A DNA stretch of 64,000 nt. Source: Dromaius novaehollandiae (Eukaryota > Chordata > Aves > Casuariiformes > Dromaiidae). The stretch spans positions 136,172,721-136,236,720 of the forward strand of contig NC_088098.1 of NCBI RefSeq assembly GCF_036370855.1, written 5' to 3'. The position numbers were made by a program, and so were the translations under genes. A model generated the notes under the pieces. The model was given only the letters and a program-made list of their open reading frames with translations, ran no database searches and was not told the DNA's origin. Below, one piece after another: positions 13,764 through 25,200 of the stretch. The stretch's first letter is position 1, and each line of letters begins with the position of its first letter.

Positions 13764-14872
13764 TTGGCGAAGAGGTTTTAGATTGTCGCCAGAGTCAACT
13801 CTCATGGGGAGCTTGGACCAAGAAGAATAAGACCTTGTACTGAAACATCTCCTATGCATTGTGGATGCCAACAATAGGCCTCCAAACCATATCTGAGTAT
13901 ACTGACTTCTTTGGTATTTTCCCTTCTGAGTGACCTGTCTGGTGTTGTATTAGGTCAACAGTCCCTCTGGCTTTTTGTAGAGCAAAATGCTGTCCCAAGG
14001 CACTGTGGGGCTCCCCTTGCTGTTGTGAGTTCTTTGTTTCAGTTTGCTTCCTTCAGCCCCATGGGTGGCTGGGTGTCCATGAAGTGGTGGCTTTCAGAAA
14101 GCCCAGAGAGGATGATCTGGGAGAGAGAGGGGAAATCCATCCCACTGAGTTTCCCCAGTAGCTTTCAAATAATTCTGGGACACAGAGATGCCACTCTTTG
14201 GAGACTGGCTGTGTGGACCTTTTATTTGTCCACTGCTCCTGTAAGCGAGAAGAGTTTTTGTCTGAATGATGCGCCTGTATCACTCTCCCCTAGGATACCT
14301 CGTGCAGTACTTGAGTCTTTTCTCCTTGCATGGCCCAGGAAGGCTCTCAGATCCAGATCTGGCCAAGTCCTAGCACCACAGAGAGACATAAAGACCCATG
14401 AGACATGGGCTGCCCTTGCTTCCCTCAGGATGGCCTGAGCTTTGCACCTTTGCTCCCTGGGACACTTTGATGAGCCTGGTCTAGGCCTCCAGGGTCCCAC
14501 AGGAGAGAGGATGGCTGAGACTGTCACATGCTGGGACCACAGAGGGGAAAAGTGAACGGGCATGCTGGGAGGCTTTGACCACAGTGTCTTCAGAAAGAGA
14601 AGGGTGCCCTGTCTACACCATTTTTCAAATGAAAATAATAGAGCCCACATAGGGTCTAACAAAGCCCCGTCTAACCCCCTGTCCCTGACTGGGGCTGGTA
14701 AAAGAGGCTTAGGAAAATGACATAAAAATAGTGCGTATCTGAAGAGATACTTCCTGAGCCAGAGGTAATTCCAAGATTGCTTTAGTCTTTGACGGGTTTT
14801 CTTGCATGAAGTCATCTAATCAAACCACCAGATCCTGTGATGATGAATCCATGGTTTAATTGTTCATTTTAC

Positions 14873-14873
<1 letters not shown>
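13764..14873. other. GC-richer block with long opposite-strand frames, unassigned
   Basis: Flanked by the CA repeat and the A32 run. It contains a 175-codon plus frame (13911-14438) overlapping a 197-codon minus frame (14222-14815). Neither product is recognisable. Composition is low in stops on both strands, so I do not call a gene. Confidence 0.45.

Positions 14874-14905
<32 letters not shown>
14874..14905. repeat. A homopolymer, 32 nt
   Basis: An uninterrupted A run on the plus strand. No AATAAA lies 10-30 nt upstream, so it does not look like a recent retroposed poly(A) tail. Confidence 0.95.
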
Positions 14906-14908
<3 letters not shown>

Positions 14909-14994
14909 TCCCATCTTCTTTAAAGCTTTAAATCTGCTAACCAAGAATTTCATCAGCTGACCTTTAAATATTTTGTTGTGAGAAGCTGTGAATG

Positions 14995-15660
14995 TGGATT
15001 TCTATTCACTTCTATATGCCAATTCATGACTGTTTATATGTCATATCCTCTTTGAGTCTTCTCTTTCTGAGGTGGAAACCTTGTGATCTCTTTAACCTTT
15101 CTTCATACAGAAGCTATTGCATACCTTTGGTTTTCCTTGACTTGCTGCATGTATTTTCTGTTTCTATCCTTTTTGAAGATGAAAGAATCAGAACAGCACA
15201 TATTATTCATAATATGAGCACATGCTCTATGTGCGTACATTAGCAGATCATTCTTCTGTTTTATTCTCTCTCCATCTGCTAAGATTTCCTAACATTTTAT
15301 TTACTTTTTTGATGAACCCTGAGCATGGCATTGAGATTTTAATAGAATTATCAACAGTAACTCAAAGATCTTTTCCTGAATGCTGATAGCTAATTTAGAG
15401 CCCATGACTGCTATGCACGGTTAAGAACAGTTTTGCCCATGTGCAATACTTCGTATTTGTCAGCATCTCATGTGCCATTTTTTTGCCCAGTCACTCAATA
15501 TTGTGGGCCATCTGCAACTCTTCATAGCTGACTTTTATTTTATTGCCTTCAATAATATAGTATCATCAGCAAATTTCATTACCTCATTTTTCCAGATGAC
15601 TTATGAACATTTAGGATAGCATGAGTTCCAACACCGATCCTTTCAAAGAGCTCCAAAGTG
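14995..15660 (-). mobile_element. Old CR1-type LINE fossil, minus orientation, C-terminal ORF2 part
   Basis: The plus strand matches, over about 650 bp, the reverse complement of the C-terminal ORF2 part of an old amniote CR1-type LINE. Blocks include tctttaacctttcttcatac, tttgatgaaccctgagcatg, aactcaaagatcttttcctg, ttttttgcccagtcactcaa and tcatcagcaaatttcattac. Only the ORF2-derived part is recognisable, and no frame is intact. Confidence 0.65.
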
Positions 15661-16885
15661 CAAAGACTGTCAATTAACCTAATGATTTGAGGATGTGCAG
15701 AGAGGAAAAGAAATTTCTCAGTAGGTGAGTTGTAGATGTTTTTTCTGCTGTTCCCTCATATTTTGGCTCTTAGTGCTGTAGGGACTTAGATGGAAGAATA
15801 TCTACAGAGGATACCACTGAACATTTCTAGATATACTGCTTTTTACTTCTCTGAGCATAGCTACTAGTTTTGCAAAGTAATCTGCTCTGCTCTGTAGTGA
15901 GGCAAGAACTCGTTTACCTCTCGGTGCGTGAGCTGCTGGTTTTTCACGTCATATCATACTTGGGCTTTCTCATCATCTGATCCAATTACATATATTTTTC
16001 CTTATCATCCTATACTCTCTACTTTCAATATCACAGAAGTCTGTAAGTAATGCCTGTAAGCAATTGTATTTTCAAACAAGTGTTGCAAAATCACTTATGC
16101 TTTGGCATCTGGTCTTTCATTTGCTCCATTAGCTCAGCTATAGCACAGATGAAAAATTTTCCATTCCCATCATTGCCCAGGATGCAACTCAGCCCTTTCT
16201 TCTGAATACAGTTAAGGGCTGCACAATAAACAACTTTTCAGAAACAACCTGTTGATGTTATCCATCAGCTTTTCCACTTTCCCAAGCTTCTTGCATTGTA
16301 TACAATAGCTTTGTATTTAATTAGGGGTCTGAAAAGCTATCAGCCATATCTCAGTTTTAATGTCTGCTTTGAGACATGCACATATGCAATTCCTTTCTTT
16401 TCTTCAGCGTTTGGGGCCAGACTTCAGAAATTACATTTTTTTCCCAGGCAGGATGCCACAACAGTATACTGTCCCAGTTGCAGCATCAAGAAATGACATG
16501 CTTCATTTGGCCTCTGAGACCGTCCCAGCACTGAGAAGAGGATGCACTCAGTGGGGGGAGCCACAAGAGCATTCATTTTGCACTCTTCTTGGGGTAGCTG
16601 GAGGAGGAGGAGTCTGTGGTGTCATTTCTCTGCTGCTGCCTTCCTGGACTGTGGTATTTGCAGCTCAGGAATGACTGAATACTCATAAAGGTGCCATCCT
16701 GCAGGATCTCCTCTTATCTCCCCTTAGATGGGGCAGGAAAGAAGCTTGCACTGATGCTTCCTTCAGCCCCATTTCAGCCCCATTCAGCAACTCTTCTGCA
16801 TCCCTGAATCTGTCACTGCTCTCCAGCCAGTACTGATGGTACTTGGCAGGGGGGCAGTGAGGATGTGGTGGTGGGTTGCTCCTAC
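15661..16885. other. Intergenic, nothing assignable
   Basis: Beyond the LINE fossil no repeat or gene is recognised. A 105-codon plus frame (16360-16674) has no known relative. Confidence 0.5.
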
Positions 16886-17130
16886 CTGTTTGTACAAAGG
16901 GAATGGAGGGCACCAGAGGTGATGAAGATCACTGTTTGGCCTTTAAGGTCTGCTTGCTGCTGACTGAACACTGCCATGGACACAATGCTGTATCGGTTCT
17001 GTTTCTTCTTGATGAATTCAAGATAACTGAACTCAGACTGGCTCTCACATGACATGTCACTGACAAAACACACTGGGCTACATTTTTCCTCTTCAGTAGG
17101 AGATAGCCCTTTTGCTGTGCTGCCCAATTG
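16886..17130 (-). other. Candidate internal coding exon of an unidentified gene
   Basis: A 245-nt minus-strand segment lies between a strong acceptor (TTTCCCCTTCAG|CAA) and a good donor (AACAG|GTAGGAG). It is open throughout: 81 codons plus two bases. Stops lie just outside on both sides, TAG shortly upstream of the acceptor and TAG across the donor, so openness coincides with the splice sites. Codon choice looks coding-like (many CAG, AAG, GTG, ATC, TTC, GAG). The product contains stretches such as SPTEEEKCSPVCFVSD, then SEFSYLEFIKKKQNRYSIVS and GQTVIFITSGALHSLC. I do not recognise it, and I found no partner exon with matching phase nearby. It could be a real exon, a relic of a lost gene, or chance. 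Confidence 0.3.
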
Positions 17131-20100
17131 CTGAAGGGGAAAGGAAATACAGATGTTAAACTATCTCTGTGATCTCTGGGAATTCACATTATGTATCATC
17201 ATTAATTACTCACCAAAATCTTCATATTCAGCACTTGCATCACTCAGGGGAGATGGAGTACACATCCCTTATCACAGAATAGATATATTCAGGATCATGT
17301 CAAAAAGAAAGGTGTTGAAGTAACTGGGAAGATAAGGAGGAAGGCAGCTAAGCAAATTTGTGTTGTTTCTTTGTGATAAAAAGTCTGTTAAAGGCACTCA
17401 TACTGGATGGAGCCCTCTTCCTTGACAAGCCAAAGCCAGAGGGAGGCTCCTAAAGGGATTCAGGGAGATGACTGCTATTCCTCTTGTTTGGTGCAGTGAG
17501 GTAAGCCCTATTCCTTAGCACATAGCCTTCCCTCTCTTAAAGTGGAGCAGGATGAAGTGTGGATCAAACAGAAACCCTCCACTAGATGAAGCTACCTAAG
17601 GAGTACATCACGAGGCAGAATTAACTGCTGGATACAGAAAAGAATAGCACAGAAAGGGGTCTGACAAAATCACTGTATTCAGCTAATTTCAGGCAGTGCT
17701 AATTCATGCTTGTCCTAGAGAAGAAGTTATTTAGATCCCTCCAATGCATCCTTCTGAGGTTTATACTGTTTTCTAGACTTTTCTGTTGAGTCAGTGACTG
17801 TGGCAGAGAACAGTAGCTGAAAATCTTTAATGTGACAATTAATGTGACTTTTAATGTGATCACTGAAGGAATGAGCAAAACCTACCACAACTTTTTGCCC
17901 CAGATGTGCAGCACTGCCCCAGCAATACCATGTTCATGGATAGCTGTGGTTCCTATCTAGTAGTAGGTAAATAAAAAAGTAGCTAAAATAGTTTTTTCAG
18001 TGTTTTTGCTGAGGTAGAGAGAAGTGATTAAACACTACATAGGCAAAATGGAAGAGAGAAAGCTTCATTTACCAGTCTTGGATCCTGTCACTGAGCCAAC
18101 CCATTATCTGCAGCCAGCAAACTGCTTTAGTAAGGCTTTTTCCCTTGACACTTCCCTATGCCCATTTTCCCCCATACTCAGTGCTGTTCACCTCTATTTC
18201 TCCCCAGCTTACAGCACACTGTGTAGTCCTCTTCTCAGCATAGTCAAGTTTGTGGTCTTTCCTTCTCTCAACTACAGTCAACAGCCTGCAAAGCTCTGTC
18301 TCCAACCTCTAGAATATATTCATTTTACCCCTATCATAATTTAGTTGGTTCAGAGAACATCAGTAAGTTGCTGGAATAATCAGACAACCAAAGCACTACT
18401 TGCAAGCTTAATATATTTTTAAATGTACATAAGAAAACTGAGTGTCATTTATTTTTACAGAAAAATATGTTAAATGGTGGTACAAATGGTTTGTTTTGTG
18501 CCAGTGCATTCCAAATATATACACCTTGCATATATATCACCATATACTTACTACACCCAGGCAGTAGCATTTTCTTGTAACTGTTACTGTAGAAGAATAA
18601 AGAACGAGCAAATTCCCTTGGGCCATAAGGAGGAGCAGCAAGTACATCCTGGTCACATCTGTACAAATGGCCATGACAGTACATTGGGCTTTATGACATA
18701 CTTTGCTGCCTTTGATCACCTCATTCCCAATTCTGAGGGTTCTGACTGTGTTTCCTACATTAGCTACTGTAGTGGGGATTGTATGTCTTTCTCTAGTAAA
18801 GGAGATGTCAGAAGAATTTAGGGTCCTTCTAGGCTGGCTCCTCTTGAATCAGTAATGTGGGACCTGCTGCAAAGAAGCTCTTTCTTTCCTGCTCATTTGC
18901 TGCTGTTTCTCTCACAGCTCTCTAAACTTCTCATTTCCTCATTCTTTCAACCTGGTCATCCAGAGTAATGAAATTGTTACGAAAAGCTGACTTAGCTCTA
19001 AGAACACACTGCTCATCACCAGTATGAGGTAGCAAAAACTTATTACTAGACTTTTCAAGGAATCAGGGCATGGACCAAAACTCATAAGTATTTTTTCATT
19101 AGCCACAAAAGGCTTTGGATCTAACTAACATGACCAATTTCACTTTAAGTTGGGTCCAGGGGCCCAGCTGATCTCAAGGGGAGCTGGAAGTGGAGCAGCA
19201 ACAGAAGTCTGTGCCAGACGTTGCCAAAGGGCTGGCTTCAGCATGGGAAACTTTTTCAGTAGAGAGCACTAATCTTGGATGGTTCATAGGCTGTCTGAAG
19301 GGATGCTGCCAAAAATACAGAAGGCAAAGCAAAAGAAAAAAAGAGCATCTAGCTTCTCAGGGGGGGAAAAAAATGCACCTTCCAAGTCAAGAGAGCACTT
19401 GAGACCCTATTAGAGAATCTGTTATACTTCATCTGACACAGGTAAAACAAATGATGAATTAAGCTCTGCTTCATGATTTTTATGTTCATTTGAAAACACC
19501 TGTGATTCCACAAATACAAGCTTCCACTAGGGGACGAAAGTAAAGGTGTGGCTTGGCAGCACATTACACGAGTGGGAAGTTGAGTTTACCCCTCCATCTG
19601 TTGCAGATGACTTTGAATGACAACAAAATCTGGCAGACAAAAACATAACAGAATGGGTTGTTCTCTCACTCCATTCCAGACCATCAGTGTCTCCTGGTGG
19701 CTAGCACCTCCACAGGTATCAATACAGCAAATAATCAAGATAACAAGCCGTAAATTCTCAAGGTGTTTCTCCTGCAATTATATTAAGGATTTCAGCTCAG
19801 TGCTGTTTCTCATGTCCTAGTTTCCCGTATGCTATACAGGATGCCATCCTCATTTCCTGCCAATAATAACTATTTACTTTTAGAGTGTAGATTAGAATTT
19901 ATATTTAAATAACACTTCTCATACCTATGCAGAGAGGCTTATGTAGTTACTGACAAATCCAAAAGAGTAACAAGTCCCAAAATACAGTTTACGGTTTAGA
20001 ATTTGTGTCCAGAGAGATTATTAAAAATTCTGGAAAGACGTGAAGGGCAGATACAAAATGTAAAGTAAAAGTTTCACTAATGGCACATGAGTGATGAGCC

Positions 20101-22106
20101 ACCTTGAAAGGCTTGGACATGTTGGAAGGTGGCACCCAGAGCAGGCGTCATGACTAAATTTATTTCCCATTTTGGACTCTCACAAAGGGCCTTAGATGTG
20201 TGCCTTCATAGCGTTAATTAATCTAATGGGAATTTCAGGCACTGTGACCTACTTGAAGTATAATAAGGCATCTCTTAACAAGGTTTGAAGAAGACTGTAT
20301 TATCATGGGAATTGAAATTTCCACGGCATAGGCAGTAAGCCATGATTTTATTCTCGGTACTATAAATCTTAAATGCAAGCATGTCCCCATTGAAAAATGC
20401 CCTTGAGTATCTCACTGTGTTTGGTGTTTAGCATTTTCCTTAAGAAAACTGCCATGCAAGCAAATTACTAGACGGTAACCTCATCTAGAGTGTGAGTTTA
20501 CAGTGCTCTGACATAATTGAGCAAATACATGTTTTCTCTCCAAGGTGAGTGTGAAGTTACTGACCCCAGAACAAGAAGAGCAAGGTGCCTTATGCTTACA
20601 CATGGGGCCTTGGGCAAAGAGCATGAGTAAGGGCTGTTGTCATGGTGCCTGCTCCCAGACCTCTGCTGCATTTACACCTCCCCATGGAAAGGCCCCTAGG
20701 CTTTTCTGTAGGTGCTGCCAGAATCAAGTCTTGGAGCTGTCTTTGGAGAACACTAGGACAGGCTAGTACTAGCTCTGTCTACATTTACCTCAGATTTTCA
20801 TAAGGCAGGTATGTCACCATCAGCTGTATATAAACTGGTGGTGGTGTGTGACAGTGGTGATCACCGCATGGGTAATACGGAAGTGTTCTAGAAAGCCCAA
20901 CTTTGTGTAAAATACAGTGTGGGAAAGAGAAGCTGGGAAAGGCCAGAAATACAGAGATGTAGCAAAGCTTTTACAACTGGTAGAGTTATCCCCCATCAAG
21001 CCTGAATGCTGTTATTCTGCTATGTAACCATAATCAGATGCATGCATTCACCAAACTACTTTGAAACTTATGAACTTATGATCCAAATCTTTAGCCTTGG
21101 TGACATCAACACCAAACATTAGAATGGACTTCAGCAGTATAAATGGGAGCTACCATGGGGTGCCTGAAGATGATCTGTTCCCAATATTTATCACTAAGAA
21201 TATTCTGCTTAAGGTGAGAATTTACCATTAATAAACACTCATCACAGGAATGAGCCATCATACACTTGGCTCAAACAACAGTTAAAAATTACAGATTGTG
21301 AACTTCTTTCTTAGATGTCTAAATAAATGCCACCCTGACTAGCTTTCCCTTCAGCATTTTGCCTCTGTGAGAAAAAGGCCAGACCAGGAGCTGCACAGCC
21401 AACGAAAAGGAGCTGTGGGTGCTGAATGCAAGCAGATCCATTGACAGGGAGGGCAGTGTCTCTGCCCTTCAAACACTGCCAGAGAAACACAAGAGCAACC
21501 TTCAGTGGATCATGCCCATTCAGACACATTCAGTAAAAGGCCCACACTCATATGCTTCTTTTCCATATTCAAGACAGACTCATGCTTCTTCACTTGGGAA
21601 GATGCTGAAGGTGATATTAAATCCCAAACAATGCCTGATTCATTGTGTCATTCTGTAAGATGCATCTGATGGGCTCTCACAGTGCCCTTGAAGCTGATGG
21701 GCCATTCACCCCAAATGTGAGTTAGAGATGATGCTATGGTCTGCTGTGCACCCAGCTCATAATCATTACAGCACTCAGGGAGAGAATGAATTTCTTTTAT
21801 TAGTAAGACTATAGCTTAAACTGACTGACAAGATCTGCACATGCTTAATGAAAAAGGCTACTTTATAAGGAGCTGTCAAGTTTTCCTACCACTCATCATT
21901 TAGGAGCATGAATATTGACATTAGCTTTTTCTTTTCGTATTGATACAAAGCCAAACCCTTCCCTGACATCTGTGGAGCTGCAGACCTTTTGATAATTGTG
22001 CCTATGATAGCACAGAACCAGCAAGGTCCATTTTATTTATACTGTGATGATTTTAATAATCAAATTCACTGCAGTGAAAATCAAAATCTAAAAACAAGGA
22101 GTCTTG
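17131..22106. other. Intergenic, nothing assignable
   Basis: AT-rich DNA with only short frames. I searched for exons that could pair with the candidate exon at 16886-17130 and found none I could support. Confidence 0.5.
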
Positions 22107-22220
22107 TCTTTTTTCTTTTCTTTTTCTTTTCTTTTCTTTTCTTTTCTTTTCTTTTCTTTTCTTTTCTTTTCTTTTCTTTTCTTTTCTTTTCTTTTCTTTT
22201 CTTTTCTTTTCTTTTCTTTC
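22107..22220. repeat. (CTTTT)n pentanucleotide microsatellite, about 114 bp
   Basis: Almost pure CTTTT units on the plus strand (AAAAG on the minus), about 22 copies, with minor length irregularity only at the left edge. It is a homopyrimidine-homopurine mirror-type tract. Low-complexity reading frames across it are not genes. Confidence 0.97.
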
Positions 22221-25200
22221 TGAGTTGGGGTTTTTGCTTTGCTTTGGAAATGATCTTTAGATCCACTTTAAGGGCCTCCGTATGCTGCCAACAGCAGTGT
22301 CCAAGTGAAAACTTTATCCTGCACTCACAGAGGAAGCCAGCACAATAATGATGCATATTCAAACAATGTAATAAAATCAATTTAAATGTTAAGCAGAGTA
22401 AAATCAGTATAACTGCCTCTTTTCAGTGAACAGGGTTCAGTCAAGGCTAGGTAAGGCATGGCTCTGGCTAACAGTGGTGCCTACACTGGAGGAAGTATCA
22501 GGAGCTGCTATGCTTTGAGAAGTGTCAGAAGAGGAATCTCACACATTTAATGCTGAAAAAGAGACTACAGTAGCCCTGCCTATTTCACTGAAAGTAACGC
22601 AGGACTATGTGGTCAGTCACTCAGCAGACTTCAGCCTTCCTCTTGGATTTCTCCACCACCTGTTTTTTAGTAGTAGCCTCCCTGCCTATTTCCCCAAACA
22701 CACCAGCTTGGCCTGCTTTTCTCCAAAACATGTCATATTGCTTGAAAAGACCCACGCCTTCCTCCTCCACAGCTATATTTGAGGCCTTATTTTCATGTGA
22801 TGCCTAGAAAAAATCTGCTAATCAGTCAGTGCTGGGGGAGAGAGCTGGCAATGATTATTTTACAGGAAGCTTCCGTAACCTTTGTGCTGTATGCCTAATG
22901 CTCTCACTGCTGGTCTTCTTATCTTTCCTCCCTGTGCCATGCCGTAACTTGTGGCTCACCGATTTTAATGCTTGGGAACTATATCTACTTGCATGCATAT
23001 ACTATGGATAAAGCAGCATGGCCCTGCTCCAGAAAGTAAGTAGAAGATAACACAGTCAATAAATAACGGTACATTATAGGGTCTTACAACATTACTAAGT
23101 ATTGGTTCAACTCCCACTGTTTGTAGTAAAAGACTCACTGTGTGAGCAGCAGAATGGCACAGGCTTGTGCAACTGGACATATACTTTTGTGGAGTTGCCT
23201 TTGTGCCCTCTTATCCTGAACTGAAAAAAGACTTAAGTGCATTGTTGAGGTTCAGGAGTCTTTTCAAGATTGATCAGCCGTTACAGCCTTGGACTCAGAG
23301 AGAGGCTTGTTAATAGGATGTATTAAATAAGTCTAAATGGAATGAATAGGAAACATTTCTTTTCCATAGGGAACACTTTATCTCCAACACTGGAAATGTC
23401 TCAGCTCAAATGTCTCAACTGCTGACACATCGCAACTCAGCTGCAGCAGCATTTGATTTAGCCTTTGCCGCATAAGCTCATTTTTGTTTACGGAAAAGTT
23501 ATGTTTATTGGCTAGGCTTTGTAGAATGAAACATTATCGTAGTCCAAAGAGATAGCAGGAAGAGCACTTTTTTGTTAAAACTTAATCTTGTCATTTTTGC
23601 TGCTTTAATCATTCTTGGTTTGAAAAAAATAGGGTTCTAATAAATCTAATATATATTTGGTGTTACTCCCAACACCCCGCACTAGATTTTCTTTCCTAGT
23701 GCAAGAGAATGTATCTGCAGATCCTCCCCCTTAATTCTAATTTTATAGTACTTTCTAAGATCTATTTATGTGTGTGTGCTAATGTACAGAGCTCTTTCCT
23801 TCTCAAATGAAAGCGCCAATTCCAGCTTTACTGGAGTTTCTCCTGGAATTTTAACAGATTTATAGACAGTTACTAGTAATAAATTCATACTGGTAGTAAA
23901 GAAAATAGTAACCTACCTGAGCCAAAGGCCAGTCCTGCACAATTTTCTCTGCTCCAACAGGATTAAATAGCAGCTGGGGTTACACGGTACTTTGCTGGAC
24001 TCTGCCTTACATTAAGAGAGGATGGGGAAAGCATAAGGATCAGTTCTAAATCACATTAATGAAACTGAATTGATTAAGTAGCCTGAAGGACCTTAGTGTA
24101 AGTCTCAGTAAAAATATTCTCGGTCACATTTCAACAACTCTGAATGAGGGCACAGCTAATCCTCATAATATAAATGTTTTGCAAAAGAAACTTCATTATT
24201 TCTATGGCCTGTTAAGGGTCTCCTTTAAGCCGGTGGCAGAAAACTTAATAAGAATCAGTAATCTAAGCAGCTTCTAGGTGGAGATTCGAAATATTTTCTT
24301 AACTGATACCTTAATAAATCCCAAAGTGTGTCATAGGAAACACCTCAATCTACCAAAATACATTTTCCCAGCAAGAAGTGTCTGCAAGACCTATTATGTA
24401 AATGGAGATGTGTGTGAACTGGTAATTAATGTTAACATTGGACACAGAAACAAGGACAATTATTAGTGGGTAGAGGCAGAAGTTCTGCACACATCAGGTA
24501 AAGTCACTAAATGTTCTATACAGATCAAGGTCAATAATGTTAATAGTGAGGAATTCATGGTATATTTCCACTTCTACTGTGATTTTCTTAGATCTGGAGC
24601 ATTTCTGTTATCTGCAAGTAATGCTAGGTGATGTAAGACAATGCTTTCTAGCAATTGTTCAAGAATTGCTAATGTATGCTGCTGTTCAAAGGCACAAAAC
24701 TTTCCTAAGGCTAATTGAAAGCCAATTTAAATTTCATTTTATCGGATATAATCTGGTGTTAATATTTAATGTCCTCTTCACACTTTAAAGCTGTTCAGAT
24801 TATTTCACATACTCCAGGACTGCTGAGAATGTCACTGGGCATCCAGATCTCTTCAAAAATCCCTCTCTTTGTAACTACGGAAAGGCGCTTAGTTATCTCA
24901 TTACTCTTTCATGTGCGCAGTTCATGAGATTACTGATTTGCCAGCACAATTTGTAATAGCCTTGTTTGCCTTAGCAGAAAGAAACCAGACTGCAGCCATA
25001 CAGAATTTGCAATTTCCTGACACTTCAACAAATATGGTGTTATGAGAGAACTTGCAACACTTTTCTGCATACTGCAGGTTTTCCAAGAAGCATCAGGGAC
25101 TTTCTGATGGTGTAGAGTGCTACATTAAAGACATTTGAATTGGAGATTATCAAGCTCCATACCTTTTCATGTCACATTCACAGTGGAAAGTGTGAGTTTT

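Noticed and set aside
13398-13874. 158-codon minus-strand frame
   Set aside because: Its length comes from reading through the CA repeat, which gives a Val-Cys run.
14874-14905. A32 run as the tail of a processed pseudogene or retrogene
   Set aside because: No polyadenylation hexamer precedes it, and the upstream 900 bp does not resemble a known mRNA.
21989-22380. About 100-120-codon frames on both strands at 22 kb
   Set aside because: They are translations of the CTTTT array (Phe-Ser-Leu or Lys-Arg-Glu runs).
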